The notes under the pieces: generated by a model
Seen by the model: the letters and a program-made list of their open reading frames with translations, nothing else
The model's database searches: none
What the model was told of the DNA's origin: nothing
Made by a program: the position numbers and the translations under genes
Source: an uncultured Dorea sp.
GTDB taxonomy: Bacteria; Bacillota; Clostridia; Lachnospirales; Lachnospiraceae
Direction: 5' to 3'
Assembly (NCBI GenBank): GCA_948602995.1
Contig: CAPEBR010000021.1
Location: 1-64,000, forward strand
Length of the DNA: 64,000 bases
In this document: positions 33,555 to 42,277 of the stretch, in pieces
Numbering within the stretch: the stretch's first letter is position 1
Layout: every line of letters begins with the position of its first letter

Positions 33555-34508
33555 ATGTCAGAATACTTAAGATATCCAAAAATACTCAATTTCGAATTAA
33601 CTACCGTATGTCCGTGGAAATGTTTACAGTGTTATAAAAATGTTGGTAATATTCCAAATAAAAATTTTGATTGGACATTGCTACAACTTTATATAACAGA
33701 AGCAAAAAAATTAGGGGTAGGAAAAATATTGTTCAGTGGTGGTGAGCCTTTATTATATCCTTATATAATACAAGCAATAACATTAGTAAAAGATTATAAT
33801 ATGGAATTAAATATCTCAACCAGCGGAGTTACAATTACCAACAAACTATATAAGGTTCTAGCAAGAGTTGACGCATTGTATGTATCATTAAATGGCTCCA
33901 CAGAAGAAATAAACAAAAAATCAAGGGAAGGATTTAAAGAAGCGGTAGGTATTATACAACTTGCTCCGCAAAAAGGAATAAAAACTAAGATCAACTGGGT
34001 TGCCCGTAATGATAATGTGTACGATTTTCCACAATTATATGATTTTGCTGAAAAGATGGGTGTTGGTGCAATAGATATATTGAAGAATAAGCCTAATGCA
34101 AGCGGTTTAATAGATAGTCACCTCAGTTACAAAGACATTGTCTTTTTGGCAAATTTTATAAAAGAGCATAAGGGTAGAACCCAAATTAATATTGAATCTT
34201 GTTTTTATGAACTGAAAAATTTATGTGGAATTAGGATAAGAAATCCGATTATGAAGGGCTGTAGTGCCGGAAGATATTCCATGTCTATAGACGTCAATGG
34301 CCATATGCTACCGTGTACACATATAAAGACAAGAGATTCGGATTATAGAGGTTCTAGTTTAGCAGAATTTTGGCATAAAGACAAGGCATTAAACCAATTT
34401 AGACAAAATAATAAGAAATATAAAGGATGTAAAGACTGCGAATTTCTTGAATGGTGTAAACCTTGTGTTCTTAATATAGATAGAAACTGTATTCTAAAAA
34501 GCACCTAA
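33555..34508 (+). CDS. Radical SAM/SPASM peptide-maturase-like protein
   Basis: A 317-residue protein with the radical SAM cluster motif CPWKCLQC (CxxxCxxC, near residue 19), the SAM-binding FSGGEPLLYP near 59, and a SPASM-type tail: a cysteine in MKGCSAGRYS (near 236), GHMLPCTH, and CKDCEFLEWCKPC near 295. This is the outline of enzymes that make thioether or carbon-carbon links in ribosomal peptides. AAGGGG about 10 bases upstream supports the ATG. Unlike most peptide maturases it has no N-terminal peptide-binding domain; a separate gene fragment downstream does have one. Cytoplasmic. Confidence 0.82.
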   Translation: MSEYLRYPKILNFELTTVCPWKCLQCYKNVGNIPNKNFDWTLLQLYITEAKKLGVGKILFSGGEPLLYPYIIQAITLVKDYNMELNISTSGVTITNKLYKVLARVDALYVSLNGSTEEINKKSREGFKEAVGIIQLAPQKGIKTKINWVARNDNVYDFPQLYDFAEKMGVGAIDILKNKPNASGLIDSHLSYKDIVFLANFIKEHKGRTQINIESCFYELKNLCGIRIRNPIMKGCSAGRYSMSIDVNGHMLPCTHIKTRDSDYRGSSLAEFWHKDKALNQFRQNNKKYKGCKDCEFLEWCKPCVLNIDRNCILKST

Positions 34509-34674
34509 TAGTCGATGTGCCCACATTGCATCAAACTTTTGCCCAGCACTGGCACAAACCAACCAACACATTAATTCAAGCCTACATAGTATTCTCCGCA
34601 TTTATTACCAGATGGATTACCAAAGGCAAAAAAACGATATGATTTTAACCATAACACAAGGAGTTAATATTTGC

Positions 34675-35033
34675 ATGTACAAATTTTCAGAATATAATTT
34701 AATCCAAAAAAATTTTGATAACCAATATTATGTATATAACACATTAAGCAGAAAATGTGATTTAATTTCAAAACAGATATATGATATTTTCAAAAAAAGA
34801 AAATTAGATATAGTTCTAAATAATTCGCAGTTATTGGAAAGGCTAGTAAAACGAGGGTATATTACTACAACAGCACAAAATGAAATAGAATATGTAGAAT
34901 ACAAATATAATAGTATTGTCTGGGATGCAGAAGTATTAGATTTAACTATTGTGATGACGCACAGATGCAGAAATTAAGAGCTGATGGCTCACCTTTAAAA
35001 GTATATATTAGGCTAGAAGACTTTGGATTATAA
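34675..35033 (+). pseudogene. Second radical SAM maturase with internal deletion
   Basis: The intact part (34675-34977, 100 residues, AAGGAG 11 bases upstream) looks like the N-terminal recognition domain of SPASM peptide maturases: FSEYNLIQ, YYVYNTLS, LVKRGYIT, then LDLTIVMTHRC, where the first cluster cysteine normally sits. A stop follows two codons later. A tail reading SPLKVYIRLEDFGL (34989-35030) could be the gene's original C-terminus, so the catalytic core appears to have been deleted. The N-domain could still be translated alone. Confidence 0.65.
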
Positions 35034-35046
35034 AAGGACTACGGCA

Positions 35047-36618
35047 ATGAGAATACAAATACTAAATTATATTAAACAAACCAAGAAAATTTTCCTGACC
35101 ATAATATTACTTGGCATTACAAACAAACTACTTGGATTTTTGTACATTCCGTTTATAAGAATCGTAGAGGAGAAATTATTTTACACTTCATCGGACATAA
35201 ACAAGAAGTTTTTTTTATACATAATACTATTTGTCGCTTGTACAACTATATTTCATTATGTATCAAAGAAACAGAGCAGCAAATATTACATTAAAATGAA
35301 CGAAAATCTAAAAAATAATTTTGTGGAATCTTTGTGGAAATTAGAGCCACAAAAAGTATATAGTATTGGCTTATCAAAATATGGTATATTGGGAGTGAAA
35401 GTTGAGACATGCAGTTTTTTAATTGATAATTTAATCGAAGGGTTATGTTCTGCGATTATGCTTTTATCTCTGTGTAGTTATATTTGTCTTGTAATGGATA
35501 TACGATATTTCTTTTTTGTGGTTTTAATGATCTGTATTCCTTTTGGAACTATGTTTTTGAGCAAACCGATTATGCAAAAGCAGGAAAAGTTAAATGAAAG
35601 ACAACAGCAAATATTACTTTTGATACAGAATATGATGAAAGGTTTGGGACTTATAAAATGTTATTCACTAGAGAACATCATTTTAAAGAATTTTCGCACA
35701 AATATAGCACATATGTCAAAGTTGGAACAAGAGAAGAAAAATTGTAAAATCATAATGGATGTTTATCAACAGTTAGCGCAATGCACTATTATGGTTATAA
35801 TTCCAGTTTTGGCAGCACTAATGTCATCAAAAATTGATTTGGTAAAGGGCGGGATTTTGTCATCTACATACATATTTTTTTACCTTCTTAATAACATGCT
35901 AGAAATTGCAGAAAGAATTGGAAAAATACAGGAGCAAAAAGAGGATCTGAATTTTTTGGAACAGTATTATAATATACCCCAACTTTCCATTGAAGACCGC
36001 AGCGCCCAATATGAACTAAATGAACTGACAGTTGAAAATTTATGTTATTCATATGGTGAAAAGCCTGTTCTAAATTTCTACTCGTTGAAATTACCAGTTA
36101 CAGGACTGGTGTTAATAAAAGGAAAAAGCGGAGTTGGCAAGAGCACATTATTGAAATGTATTTCAGGCTTTTATTTTGCAGACAAAGGTAAGTATTCTCT
36201 AGGAAATCAAAGAATAACAAGGGATGTGTTGTTGAGGTTATGTGTATATGAGCCCCAAGAGCCGGTATTAAGTGGAAATATAATGGAAAATTTTAAAATG
36301 GCAAACGAAAGTCTAAACGATAGTAAGATTTTTAATATTATCAAGAATAACGATATTGATTTACTAGAGAAAGTCAAGGATAAAACAAGTGTTGAGAAAC
36401 TATCGGGGGGTGAGAAAAAATTGATACAAATTTTAAGGGGAATTAGTAGTGGGGCAAACTGGGTGCTTTTAGATGAGCCATTCAATGCCTTAGATATAGA
36501 CATTAAAGAAAAAATGGTAAAAATTATAGCTGAAGCTTCAAAAGGCAGATGTATAGTAGCAACAATGCATGAAAATTATTTGGACGCGTATGCCTGTTAC
36601 ACTTATAACCTCCAATAG
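35047..36618 (+). CDS. ABC exporter half-transporter (TMD-NBD), first of a pair
   Basis: About 523 residues: five to six membrane segments in residues 1-290, then a nucleotide-binding domain. Walker A is GKSGVGKST (near 362), signature KLSGGEKK (near 455), Walker B WVLLDEPFNALD (near 475) and the switch His in ATMHENY. It has no C39 protease domain. The ATG at 35047 is preferred with AAAAGG upstream. With the next gene it should form a heterodimeric exporter for the island's peptide; no permease-type partners are needed. Confidence 0.85.
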   Translation: MRIQILNYIKQTKKIFLTIILLGITNKLLGFLYIPFIRIVEEKLFYTSSDINKKFFLYIILFVACTTIFHYVSKKQSSKYYIKMNENLKNNFVESLWKLEPQKVYSIGLSKYGILGVKVETCSFLIDNLIEGLCSAIMLLSLCSYICLVMDIRYFFFVVLMICIPFGTMFLSKPIMQKQEKLNERQQQILLLIQNMMKGLGLIKCYSLENIILKNFRTNIAHMSKLEQEKKNCKIIMDVYQQLAQCTIMVIIPVLAALMSSKIDLVKGGILSSTYIFFYLLNNMLEIAERIGKIQEQKEDLNFLEQYYNIPQLSIEDRSAQYELNELTVENLCYSYGEKPVLNFYSLKLPVTGLVLIKGKSGVGKSTLLKCISGFYFADKGKYSLGNQRITRDVLLRLCVYEPQEPVLSGNIMENFKMANESLNDSKIFNIIKNNDIDLLEKVKDKTSVEKLSGGEKKLIQILRGISSGANWVLLDEPFNALDIDIKEKMVKIIAEASKGRCIVATMHENYLDAYACYTYNLQ

Positions 36619-36689
36619 CGGTAAATCGAAGGTATATTACCCAGACAGAAGGCAAAAGATTAGCCATTAAAATGGACGGAGATATGGAA

Positions 36690-38282
36690 ATGAAGTATAC
36701 TTGGAGAACGATTTGCGGAAAAAATACAGTACAGATAATAGTTCTATTGTGTGCAACGTCATTTATGATTGGATTAGCAGCTTGTTCTGCTTCCATGATT
36801 GCAGCAATACTTGTCAACTCAGTAGTATATGTACAGAAAATAAGCATAAATAGTTTAATAATTTTAGTGTTTGTCTTAGTATTATGTTTTATTTTTATTA
36901 TTTTCTTTCGCAAAATTACAGTAAAAAAACTGATTTACATCAGAGAGAATCTAGAGGAAAGAGTTTTTACAGCCTTTTTAAATGATAGTATATTGGCGGA
37001 ATATGATAAGGAAGGGGAAGTCATATCTAATATAACGGAGGATAAAAACAAAATTATAAATTTTTTGGAAAATAATTTGTCTGAATTGATTGAGTCCATT
37101 GTGGTATCAACATTTATGGGGATCATGGTTTTTTGCGTGAACAAGGTATTATTTATATATGTACTATTGTTTTCTGTAATTTCTGCCTCGTCCTACCTTT
37201 ATGCAAAGAAAATAAAAGAGTACGAAATAGAACGAATGGAAAACGTCGATATGGAAAATAAATCCTCCGTTATGCTATTCCGAATGATTGAAATATTAAA
37301 CTTCTACAAATTTAGTAAGCGATTGTTTGAGAACCATAAGAGAATCGTACATGACCGTTCAAAAAAAGAATTGCAGAAGGAAAACATAATTATACTATTT
37401 GATACAATTTCATACCTATGCAATATATTAAGAGAACTTTCCGTTATTTTTTATGGTGTTATGTATGCAGGAATGAATATAGGCATGGTAATTGCAATGC
37501 TGAACATAACAAGCTTTTTTGGGGAAATAGCCCGAGCATTTGGAGAATACCAAATGAAAAGCGTGGAGTGCAGTGTATCAGTTGAACGTATTATGAGGCT
37601 GCCTAAGATAGCACAAAAGGAGAGGACACATTCTAATGTGCTTGAAAAGGGAAATGTTGATGTTATCAAAATTAAAGAGCTAAGCTACAGATATAAAAAT
37701 GGAAGAGGCTTAAAAAAGTGTTCCTATTTTTTTGAAAAGAATAAAATAAATGTTGTAATAGGAAGAAATGGAACAGGGAAATCGACTTTAATAAAAATTT
37801 TATGTGGTTTAATTACACCACAGACAGGAGCAATATTTTTTGATAACAAAAAACAATCTGAAGAAGAACTAAAGGGGAATATTGCCTATGTTGACCAAGA
37901 GAATATATTATTGGAAGGTACAGTTATTGATAATATCACGGGATTTTCAGAAGAACCAAACGAAAAATTAGTGGCAGGGCTCCTTGACGAGCTTGGACTT
38001 GAGGAGTGGGTTGCTACTTTAGCAAACAGGATGTACCATAATTTAAGCAGTGAATTAACGAATCTGTCAGGCGGGGAGAGACAGCGTCTATCAATTGCCA
38101 GAGCATTATATAAAAACTGCCCGATTATTGTTATGGATGAGCCTGTAGCATCACTGGATATGGGCAATAAGGAGAAGTTTTGGAAGATTTTAAATAAAAT
38201 AAAAATCAATAAAATATTAATAATTGTATCCCATGATGAAGAACTGTTAAAGCATGCAGAGAATATTTGTGTATTAGAATAA
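36690..38282 (+). CDS. ABC exporter half-transporter (TMD-NBD), second of a pair
   Basis: About 530 residues with membrane segments in residues 10-290 and an ABC domain: Walker A GRNGTGKST (near 358), signature LSGGERQRLSIARALY (near 460), Walker B IIVMDEPVASLD (near 483), switch His in IVSHDEE. Its canonical signature contrasts with the partner's weaker LSGGEKKLIQI, as in heterodimeric exporters with one degenerate site. GGAG stands 8 bases before the ATG at 36690. Same strand, 71 bases after the first half. Confidence 0.85.
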   Translation: MKYTWRTICGKNTVQIIVLLCATSFMIGLAACSASMIAAILVNSVVYVQKISINSLIILVFVLVLCFIFIIFFRKITVKKLIYIRENLEERVFTAFLNDSILAEYDKEGEVISNITEDKNKIINFLENNLSELIESIVVSTFMGIMVFCVNKVLFIYVLLFSVISASSYLYAKKIKEYEIERMENVDMENKSSVMLFRMIEILNFYKFSKRLFENHKRIVHDRSKKELQKENIIILFDTISYLCNILRELSVIFYGVMYAGMNIGMVIAMLNITSFFGEIARAFGEYQMKSVECSVSVERIMRLPKIAQKERTHSNVLEKGNVDVIKIKELSYRYKNGRGLKKCSYFFEKNKINVVIGRNGTGKSTLIKILCGLITPQTGAIFFDNKKQSEEELKGNIAYVDQENILLEGTVIDNITGFSEEPNEKLVAGLLDELGLEEWVATLANRMYHNLSSELTNLSGGERQRLSIARALYKNCPIIVMDEPVASLDMGNKEKFWKILNKIKINKILIIVSHDEELLKHAENICVLE

Positions 38283-38314
38283 AATATTGATATTCAGCAG
38301 GGAGATAGATTAAT

Positions 38315-38530
38315 ATGATATATTATATTCTAGGAGTTGTAACTGTTGTGCTATGGATTTTATCTGTGGCATTTAAAAACGATGAATATTTACGGCGATT
38401 ATTCAGAGGAATATGCGGAACAATATTAGTATGTATATTGGCAATTTACAATAGGAAATTTGTGGTAATTCCGGCAGCTGTTCTTTTGCTATACATATAT
38501 ATTCATGATTGGGTAATGAAAAAAAAATAA
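38315..38530 (+). CDS. Small two-segment membrane protein, possible immunity factor
   Basis: A 71-residue protein with hydrophobic stretches YYILGVVTVVLWILSVAF and IVIPAAVLLLYIYIHDW-like near the end, split by a basic loop (NDEYLRRLFRG). GGGAG is 10 bases upstream. It comes 32 bases after the exporter genes and before the small peptide gene. Proteins of this size and place often give self-immunity in bacteriocin loci; here that is inference only. Confidence 0.65.
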   Translation: MIYYILGVVTVVLWILSVAFKNDEYLRRLFRGICGTILVCILAIYNRKFVVIPAAVLLLYIYIHDWVMKKK

Positions 38531-38538
38531 AGATATTT

Positions 38539-38563
38539 ACATCGTTGATTTGACGATGTTTAT
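38539..38563 (+). other. Small hairpin ahead of the peptide gene
   Basis: ACATCG/CGATGT stem (38539-38544, 38554-38559) followed by TTTATA, between the membrane-protein gene and the peptide gene. It could lower or process the transcript at this point. Confidence 0.45.
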
Positions 38564-38589
38564 AAATAATATGCAAGGGAGGTATCAGA

Positions 38590-38673
38590 ATGAAAAAGCT
38601 TAATAAAAAAAAGATTAAAGCCCAAAAGGCTGTAATGCTTTTTATGTCTGGAGAATATTGTTGCAATTGGTAA
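38590..38673 (+). CDS. 27-residue peptide, candidate RiPP precursor
   Basis: The peptide begins MKKLNKKKIKAQK, a basic leader-like start resembling that of CLI_3235/Cys-rich peptide precursors as I recall them, and ends SGEYCCNW. A very strong ribosome site (AAGGGAGG) lies 7 bases upstream, which argues against chance. It is the last gene of the island, followed by a long perfect hairpin. Two adjacent Cys, a Tyr and a terminal Trp are possible sites for radical SAM cross-links. It is short and could be a truncated precursor. Confidence 0.6.
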   Translation: MKKLNKKKIKAQKAVMLFMSGEYCCNW

Positions 38674-38713
38674 CACGGTATCTGAACAAAATTTAGGCAA
38701 AAAATAGCATGTA

Positions 38714-38762
38714 AAACCGTATAATTAGCTTTAGAATATATTTGAAGCTAATTATACGGTTT
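38714..38762 (+). terminator. Terminator of the RiPP-like island
   Basis: Perfect 18-base arms (38714-38731 and 38745-38762, beginning AAACCGTATAATTAGC) with a 13-base loop, 40 bases after the peptide gene. No T-run outside the stem, but the stem end itself is TTT. Confidence 0.75.
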
Positions 38763-39246
38763 ACTGCATATAGTGTTAAACCGTAAACTCCTTTTCCAAA
38801 AGCGTAATTACTTTGTACGCAGTAAATAATCGGCGTCTTATAATTAGTCTCCTATTTTGGTTGATTATTCCGGGGGCTGTTGATCCACCTGTCCGGACTT
38901 TGAGAGCCACCGTTCCAGAACCCTAGAACCACCCCAACTGCCACCAGAAATGTTATTGCACGGTGCTCTTGACATGAGCCTCCACGGCATATATATTCGC
39001 GGCAAAGAGGCAAGCCAGTGCCTGCGGCATGTTTGCCTGGGCAGAACAGCCTATCATATGCCTACTCATGTAAAGAGCCTTTCGCTGATGACGCCAAGAT
39101 ATTGATTGAGACTTCCACTGGTAAGCAAATTGGTGTAAGTTATTCTGCAGTAATACAGCAGAAAATATAATTATTTTGTCTTTACCTTCTTTGCCGCTGA
39201 CCACCCCGAATATATTTTTACTGGTTCTCCTCCAATCTTTACTTTT
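38763..39246. other. Intergenic stretch without a convincing gene
   Basis: Higher in GC than the island. Short open frames on the minus strand (for example one ending HVKSTVQ) lack recognisable motifs and ribosome sites. It looks like decayed DNA. Confidence 0.4.
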
Positions 39247-39537
39247 TTATAAGTACGAATCCTTATGTAGCTTCTTCCATTTTACCGAAAAGCCTTTTTT
39301 TGCTGCTGTTGCCTTAGATACACGCATCCCCTTTGGCCTGATTTCGAAAGTCTTTGTAATACTTCCGCTGTAGTCACCTTTAAAGTTAATCTTTACATCA
39401 TATCGGCCAACGTTCTTACAACCCTTTGCATAGGAAACAGTATAGTTGCTCTCACTAACTATTTTCCCCTTGCTGTCCGTCACCTTTACTGTTGGTTTTC
39501 TGATCTTTCCCTGTTTTCCGTCAAGTTCTCTTTCTTA
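39247..39537 (-). pseudogene. Fragment of a surface repeat protein
   Basis: On the minus strand the frame reads LDGKQGKIRKPTVKVTDSKG, then NYTVSYAKGCKNVG, YDVKINFKGDYSGSITKTF and KGFSVKWKKL, the typical repeat of clostridial cell-surface proteins where a YTVSY/GNYSG Ig-like unit meets an Fn3 unit. It has neither start nor signal peptide and stops after LHKDSYL. It is a remnant of a larger gene. Confidence 0.65.
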
Positions 39538-39592
39538 AATCCGAGAAGAAATTTTAATTGATGAATGCCGCCCCAAATCGTAACAAGCATTA

Positions 39593-39725
39593 GTTACTGT
39601 TCACACAGGACTTTGCATTTACTGCAAAGTCCGTAAGAAAATGATTCAGGTGTGAGCAAATCCCATTCGCGAAGCGAATTTTAAATGGATTCGCGAATGT
39701 TACTGTGAACGGAGTGAACAGTAAC
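39593..39725 (+). mobile_element. MITE-like element, copy 2
   Basis: 133 bp, GTTACTGTTCAC at the left end and GTGAACAGTAAC at the right, with internal stems GGACTTTGCA/TGCAAAGTCC and ATTCGCGAAGCGAAT. AAGCATTA flanks both sides (39585-39592 and 39726-39733), an 8-bp target-site duplication. Confidence 0.9.
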
Positions 39726-39837
39726 AAGCATTATGCCAGAATACGATAAAAATGTATTGCCAGAATATTTCAACTAATTTATAATAGTACTATAAATCAG
39801 CCGCACTGCAACATCTTTCAAAGAAAGGAAACTTTGT

Positions 39838-41094
39838 ATGTATATCCAAAGAAGTCTGGAAAAGACAATCCATAAAACAGAAAAAGGGTTTAAATCCATT
39901 CTAGTCACTGGTCCAAGACAAGTCGGGAAATCAACGCTCCTGAAGCACCTATATAAAGACCGGCGGTATATTACCTTTGATAATCCCGTTTTACTCGCTG
40001 AAACCATGAAAGAGCCAGGACTGTTTTTCCGCAATAACAAACCACCTGTCATCTTGGATGAAGTGCAGTATATTACAGAACTTTTTCCCTATATCAAAAT
40101 GGAATGTGACAAATCTGACCAAAAAGGGCAGTTTCTCCTCACCGGTTCACAGCAATACCATCTAATGAAAAATGTCTCGGAATCCCTGGCCGGCAGAATT
40201 GCAATCCTTGAACTGGCAGGGCTTTCCCTGCGGGAGATACAGCAGGATTCCTTTGACAAACCTTTTATTCCAACAGAAGAATATATTCACGAACGGGAGC
40301 TGAGTTACCATCCCTGTAAGAATATCTGGGAAATCATCCACCGGGGCGGTTATCCTGCCCTGACGGATCCGGATGTTGACTGGCAGACATTTTATGGTTC
40401 CTACGTCCAGACTTATCTTGAACGAGATATTAATGAATTGGGAAATGTGAAAGACAAGCTGAAATTCACTCAGTTCCTTACCGCAATGGCGGCACGTACC
40501 GGGGGAATGCTGAATTATTCCTCTGTAGCATCTCAGATCGAAATAACAGCTGCAACAGCAAAAGAGTGGACTTCCCTACTGGAGGCATCAGGAATCATTT
40601 ATATCATGCATCCTTATTCAAACTCCGCCCTGACAAGAACAGTCAAAACACCTAAGATGTATTTCCGCGATACAGGGCTAGTGTGTTTCCTTACAAAATA
40701 CCAGACTGCCGAAACAGCCATGAATGGTGCATTAGCCGGTGAATTATTCGAGACTTTTGCAGTATCGGAAATTCTGAAAAGCTTCTCCAATGCAGGGAGG
40801 GATTATCAGATGTATGTCACATATTACAGAGGAAAAGATAAATTAAGGAAATGCCAGACAGATCCTTTTGCCGGGCGTGAAGCTGAGATTGACCTCATCA
40901 TTGAACAAAATGATACCCTCTATCCGGTCGAGATTAAGATGAGCGCCAATCCAAAGCTGTCCATGACAAATGCATTCGATGTCATCGAACGCATTCCCGG
41001 GAAAAAGCGGGGAACCGGCGTCATTCTTTGTCTATATAATTCACCGCTCTGGCTGAATGCGAATACGGCTGCACTGCCAGTGGAATTTTGTTAG
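39838..41094 (+). CDS. AAA_14/DUF4143 ATP-binding protein
   Basis: A 418-residue protein of the widespread AAA_14-DUF4143 family. Walker A is TGPRQVGKST (near residue 24), Walker B PPVILDEVQ (near 70), sensor LLTGSQQY (near 99), and the C-terminal DUF4143 part has GREAEIDLIIE...YPVEIKMS, a PD-(D/E)XK nuclease-like core (near 345-365). Function is unknown; roles in mobile elements or toxin-antitoxin-like systems have been suggested. A MITE copy lies upstream. A related but broken copy is present at 56785. Confidence 0.88.
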   Translation: MYIQRSLEKTIHKTEKGFKSILVTGPRQVGKSTLLKHLYKDRRYITFDNPVLLAETMKEPGLFFRNNKPPVILDEVQYITELFPYIKMECDKSDQKGQFLLTGSQQYHLMKNVSESLAGRIAILELAGLSLREIQQDSFDKPFIPTEEYIHERELSYHPCKNIWEIIHRGGYPALTDPDVDWQTFYGSYVQTYLERDINELGNVKDKLKFTQFLTAMAARTGGMLNYSSVASQIEITAATAKEWTSLLEASGIIYIMHPYSNSALTRTVKTPKMYFRDTGLVCFLTKYQTAETAMNGALAGELFETFAVSEILKSFSNAGRDYQMYVTYYRGKDKLRKCQTDPFAGREAEIDLIIEQNDTLYPVEIKMSANPKLSMTNAFDVIERIPGKKRGTGVILCLYNSPLWLNANTAALPVEFC

Positions 41095-41189
41095 AAAAGA
41101 TTCTTCTGATTTACGGTCGCACTTGCAGGAAAGAATGGGGCAGGCAAAGCACTACCGCTAATCCGCCCCTCACCCCTGTATCACGTTCT

Positions 41190-41219
41190 TCCGGAATGCG
41201 CAGTTCAGCGTATTCCGGA
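41190..41219. terminator. Hairpin between the ATPase and the pseudogene block
   Basis: TCCGGAATGCGC pairs with GCGTATTCCGGA except for one wobble pair; 6-base loop. It can serve convergent transcripts, although no T-run is present. Confidence 0.5.
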
Positions 41220-42181
41220 CTCGTGAATAGTAGCTATAAATTTTCTCTGGATCAGCAGTAAAAAGACCACAACCGGCGTGAGTGTCAGTACACATACTGC
41301 AAATTCCACCGGACTGATCAGCAGGCCCTCTGCTGTTGTATTCTTATACATATACCCAGGGAAAACAGATAGCTGCTGCACACTGGCATGAAGATCCGCA
41401 GGAATATGTATATATTTCCCGCGCCTTCTAATTTTGCCGCCTCCTCATAGGTCTTTGGTATTCCTTTGAAAAACTGCATGAAAATAAACACATACAGACC
41501 GACGTTCAGTCCCCCACCGAAAAAGGAAGGGATCACCATCGGCAGGATTCCCCCGATCCATCCCATTTTTGCATACTGGATATAAAGCGGAATCTGCAGA
41601 ATCTGGGGCGGTACCAGAATGGTCAGAATCACGCCGAGGAACATAAGCCTCCTGCCCCGGAATTCAAACCTTGTAAGCCCGTACGCAATCAGTGAGCAGG
41701 AGCACACATGCCCGATGGTGCATAATGATGTCACCAGCAGAGACGTCCCAATTGAAGCCTTATAGTCTAATTCTTTGTAAGCATCTATGTAATTCTGCCA
41801 TTTTGCATGACTGATCAGCCATTTGGACATGGCCGCATCGTTGTGTGTATAGCAGGGAATCTCACGGCTGCTGCGCCTTACCGGGTTCTCTCCCTCAATC
41901 ATAGCTGCTTTTCCCTGATAATTTTTTCCACGCTTTACCTTCTGGTACTTTTCTTTCTCCACCTCACCCACTGTGCCAAAACGCAGTGTATCTGTAGACA
42001 TATTTCCCATAATAATCGTGTCCTCTCCTACAGTACGGATACAGGTTCCAATATCTGTGCAGGAATCAATGCTAAGCACCTGGGCGCCGGTCTTCTCTAG
42101 CAGGACTGTATGCTTCGTTGTCTTTCCGCATACATGCAGGAATCTCCCTCTCCGTCTCTGTATCTCCCATACCGCCAGCAT
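41205..42181 (-). pseudogene. Chimera: uroporphyrinogen-decarboxylase-like piece joined to a sugar ABC permease
   Basis: The frame 41318-42181 starts inside a URO-D/methyltransferase-like sequence (FLHVCGKTTKHTVLLEKTGA, SIDSCTDIG, TIIMGNMSTDTLRFGT; residues ~14-75) and then becomes a MalG/CUT1-type permease (AKWQNYIDAYKELDY, then LVPPQILQIPLYIQ, and the EAA loop EEAAKLEGAG). The end is frameshifted: the true C-terminus (LLISPVEFAVCVLTLTPVVV) is in another frame down to 41205, with a stretch lost between. No start codon context for the first part is seen. Not functional as it stands. Confidence 0.7.
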
Positions 42182-42277
42182 CTACCTCTTCTGCCTTTTT
42201 GGTCTGTACACCGGCTGCTTCTTTCTCCTGTCCGGATTCCTCCTGTGCATGATCTAATTCTTCTGACAGTTCTCCTG

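Noticed and set aside
34515..34574. A 19-residue frame starting MCPHCIKLL as a Cys-rich peptide gene
   Set aside because: No ribosome site, and the surrounding 100 bases have a base composition unlike the island, suggesting an inserted scrap.
35047..38282. A peptidase-containing (C39) exporter in the island
   Set aside because: Both half-transporters start directly with membrane segments; no N-terminal cysteine protease domain is present.
38763..39246. A minus-strand gene of about 80 residues in the gap after the island
   Set aside because: Frames are short, lack start signals and show no recognisable motif.
29522..39725. MITE copies 1 and 2 as the ends of one composite transposon carrying the island
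   Set aside because: Each copy has its own, different 8-bp duplication, so they inserted independently.
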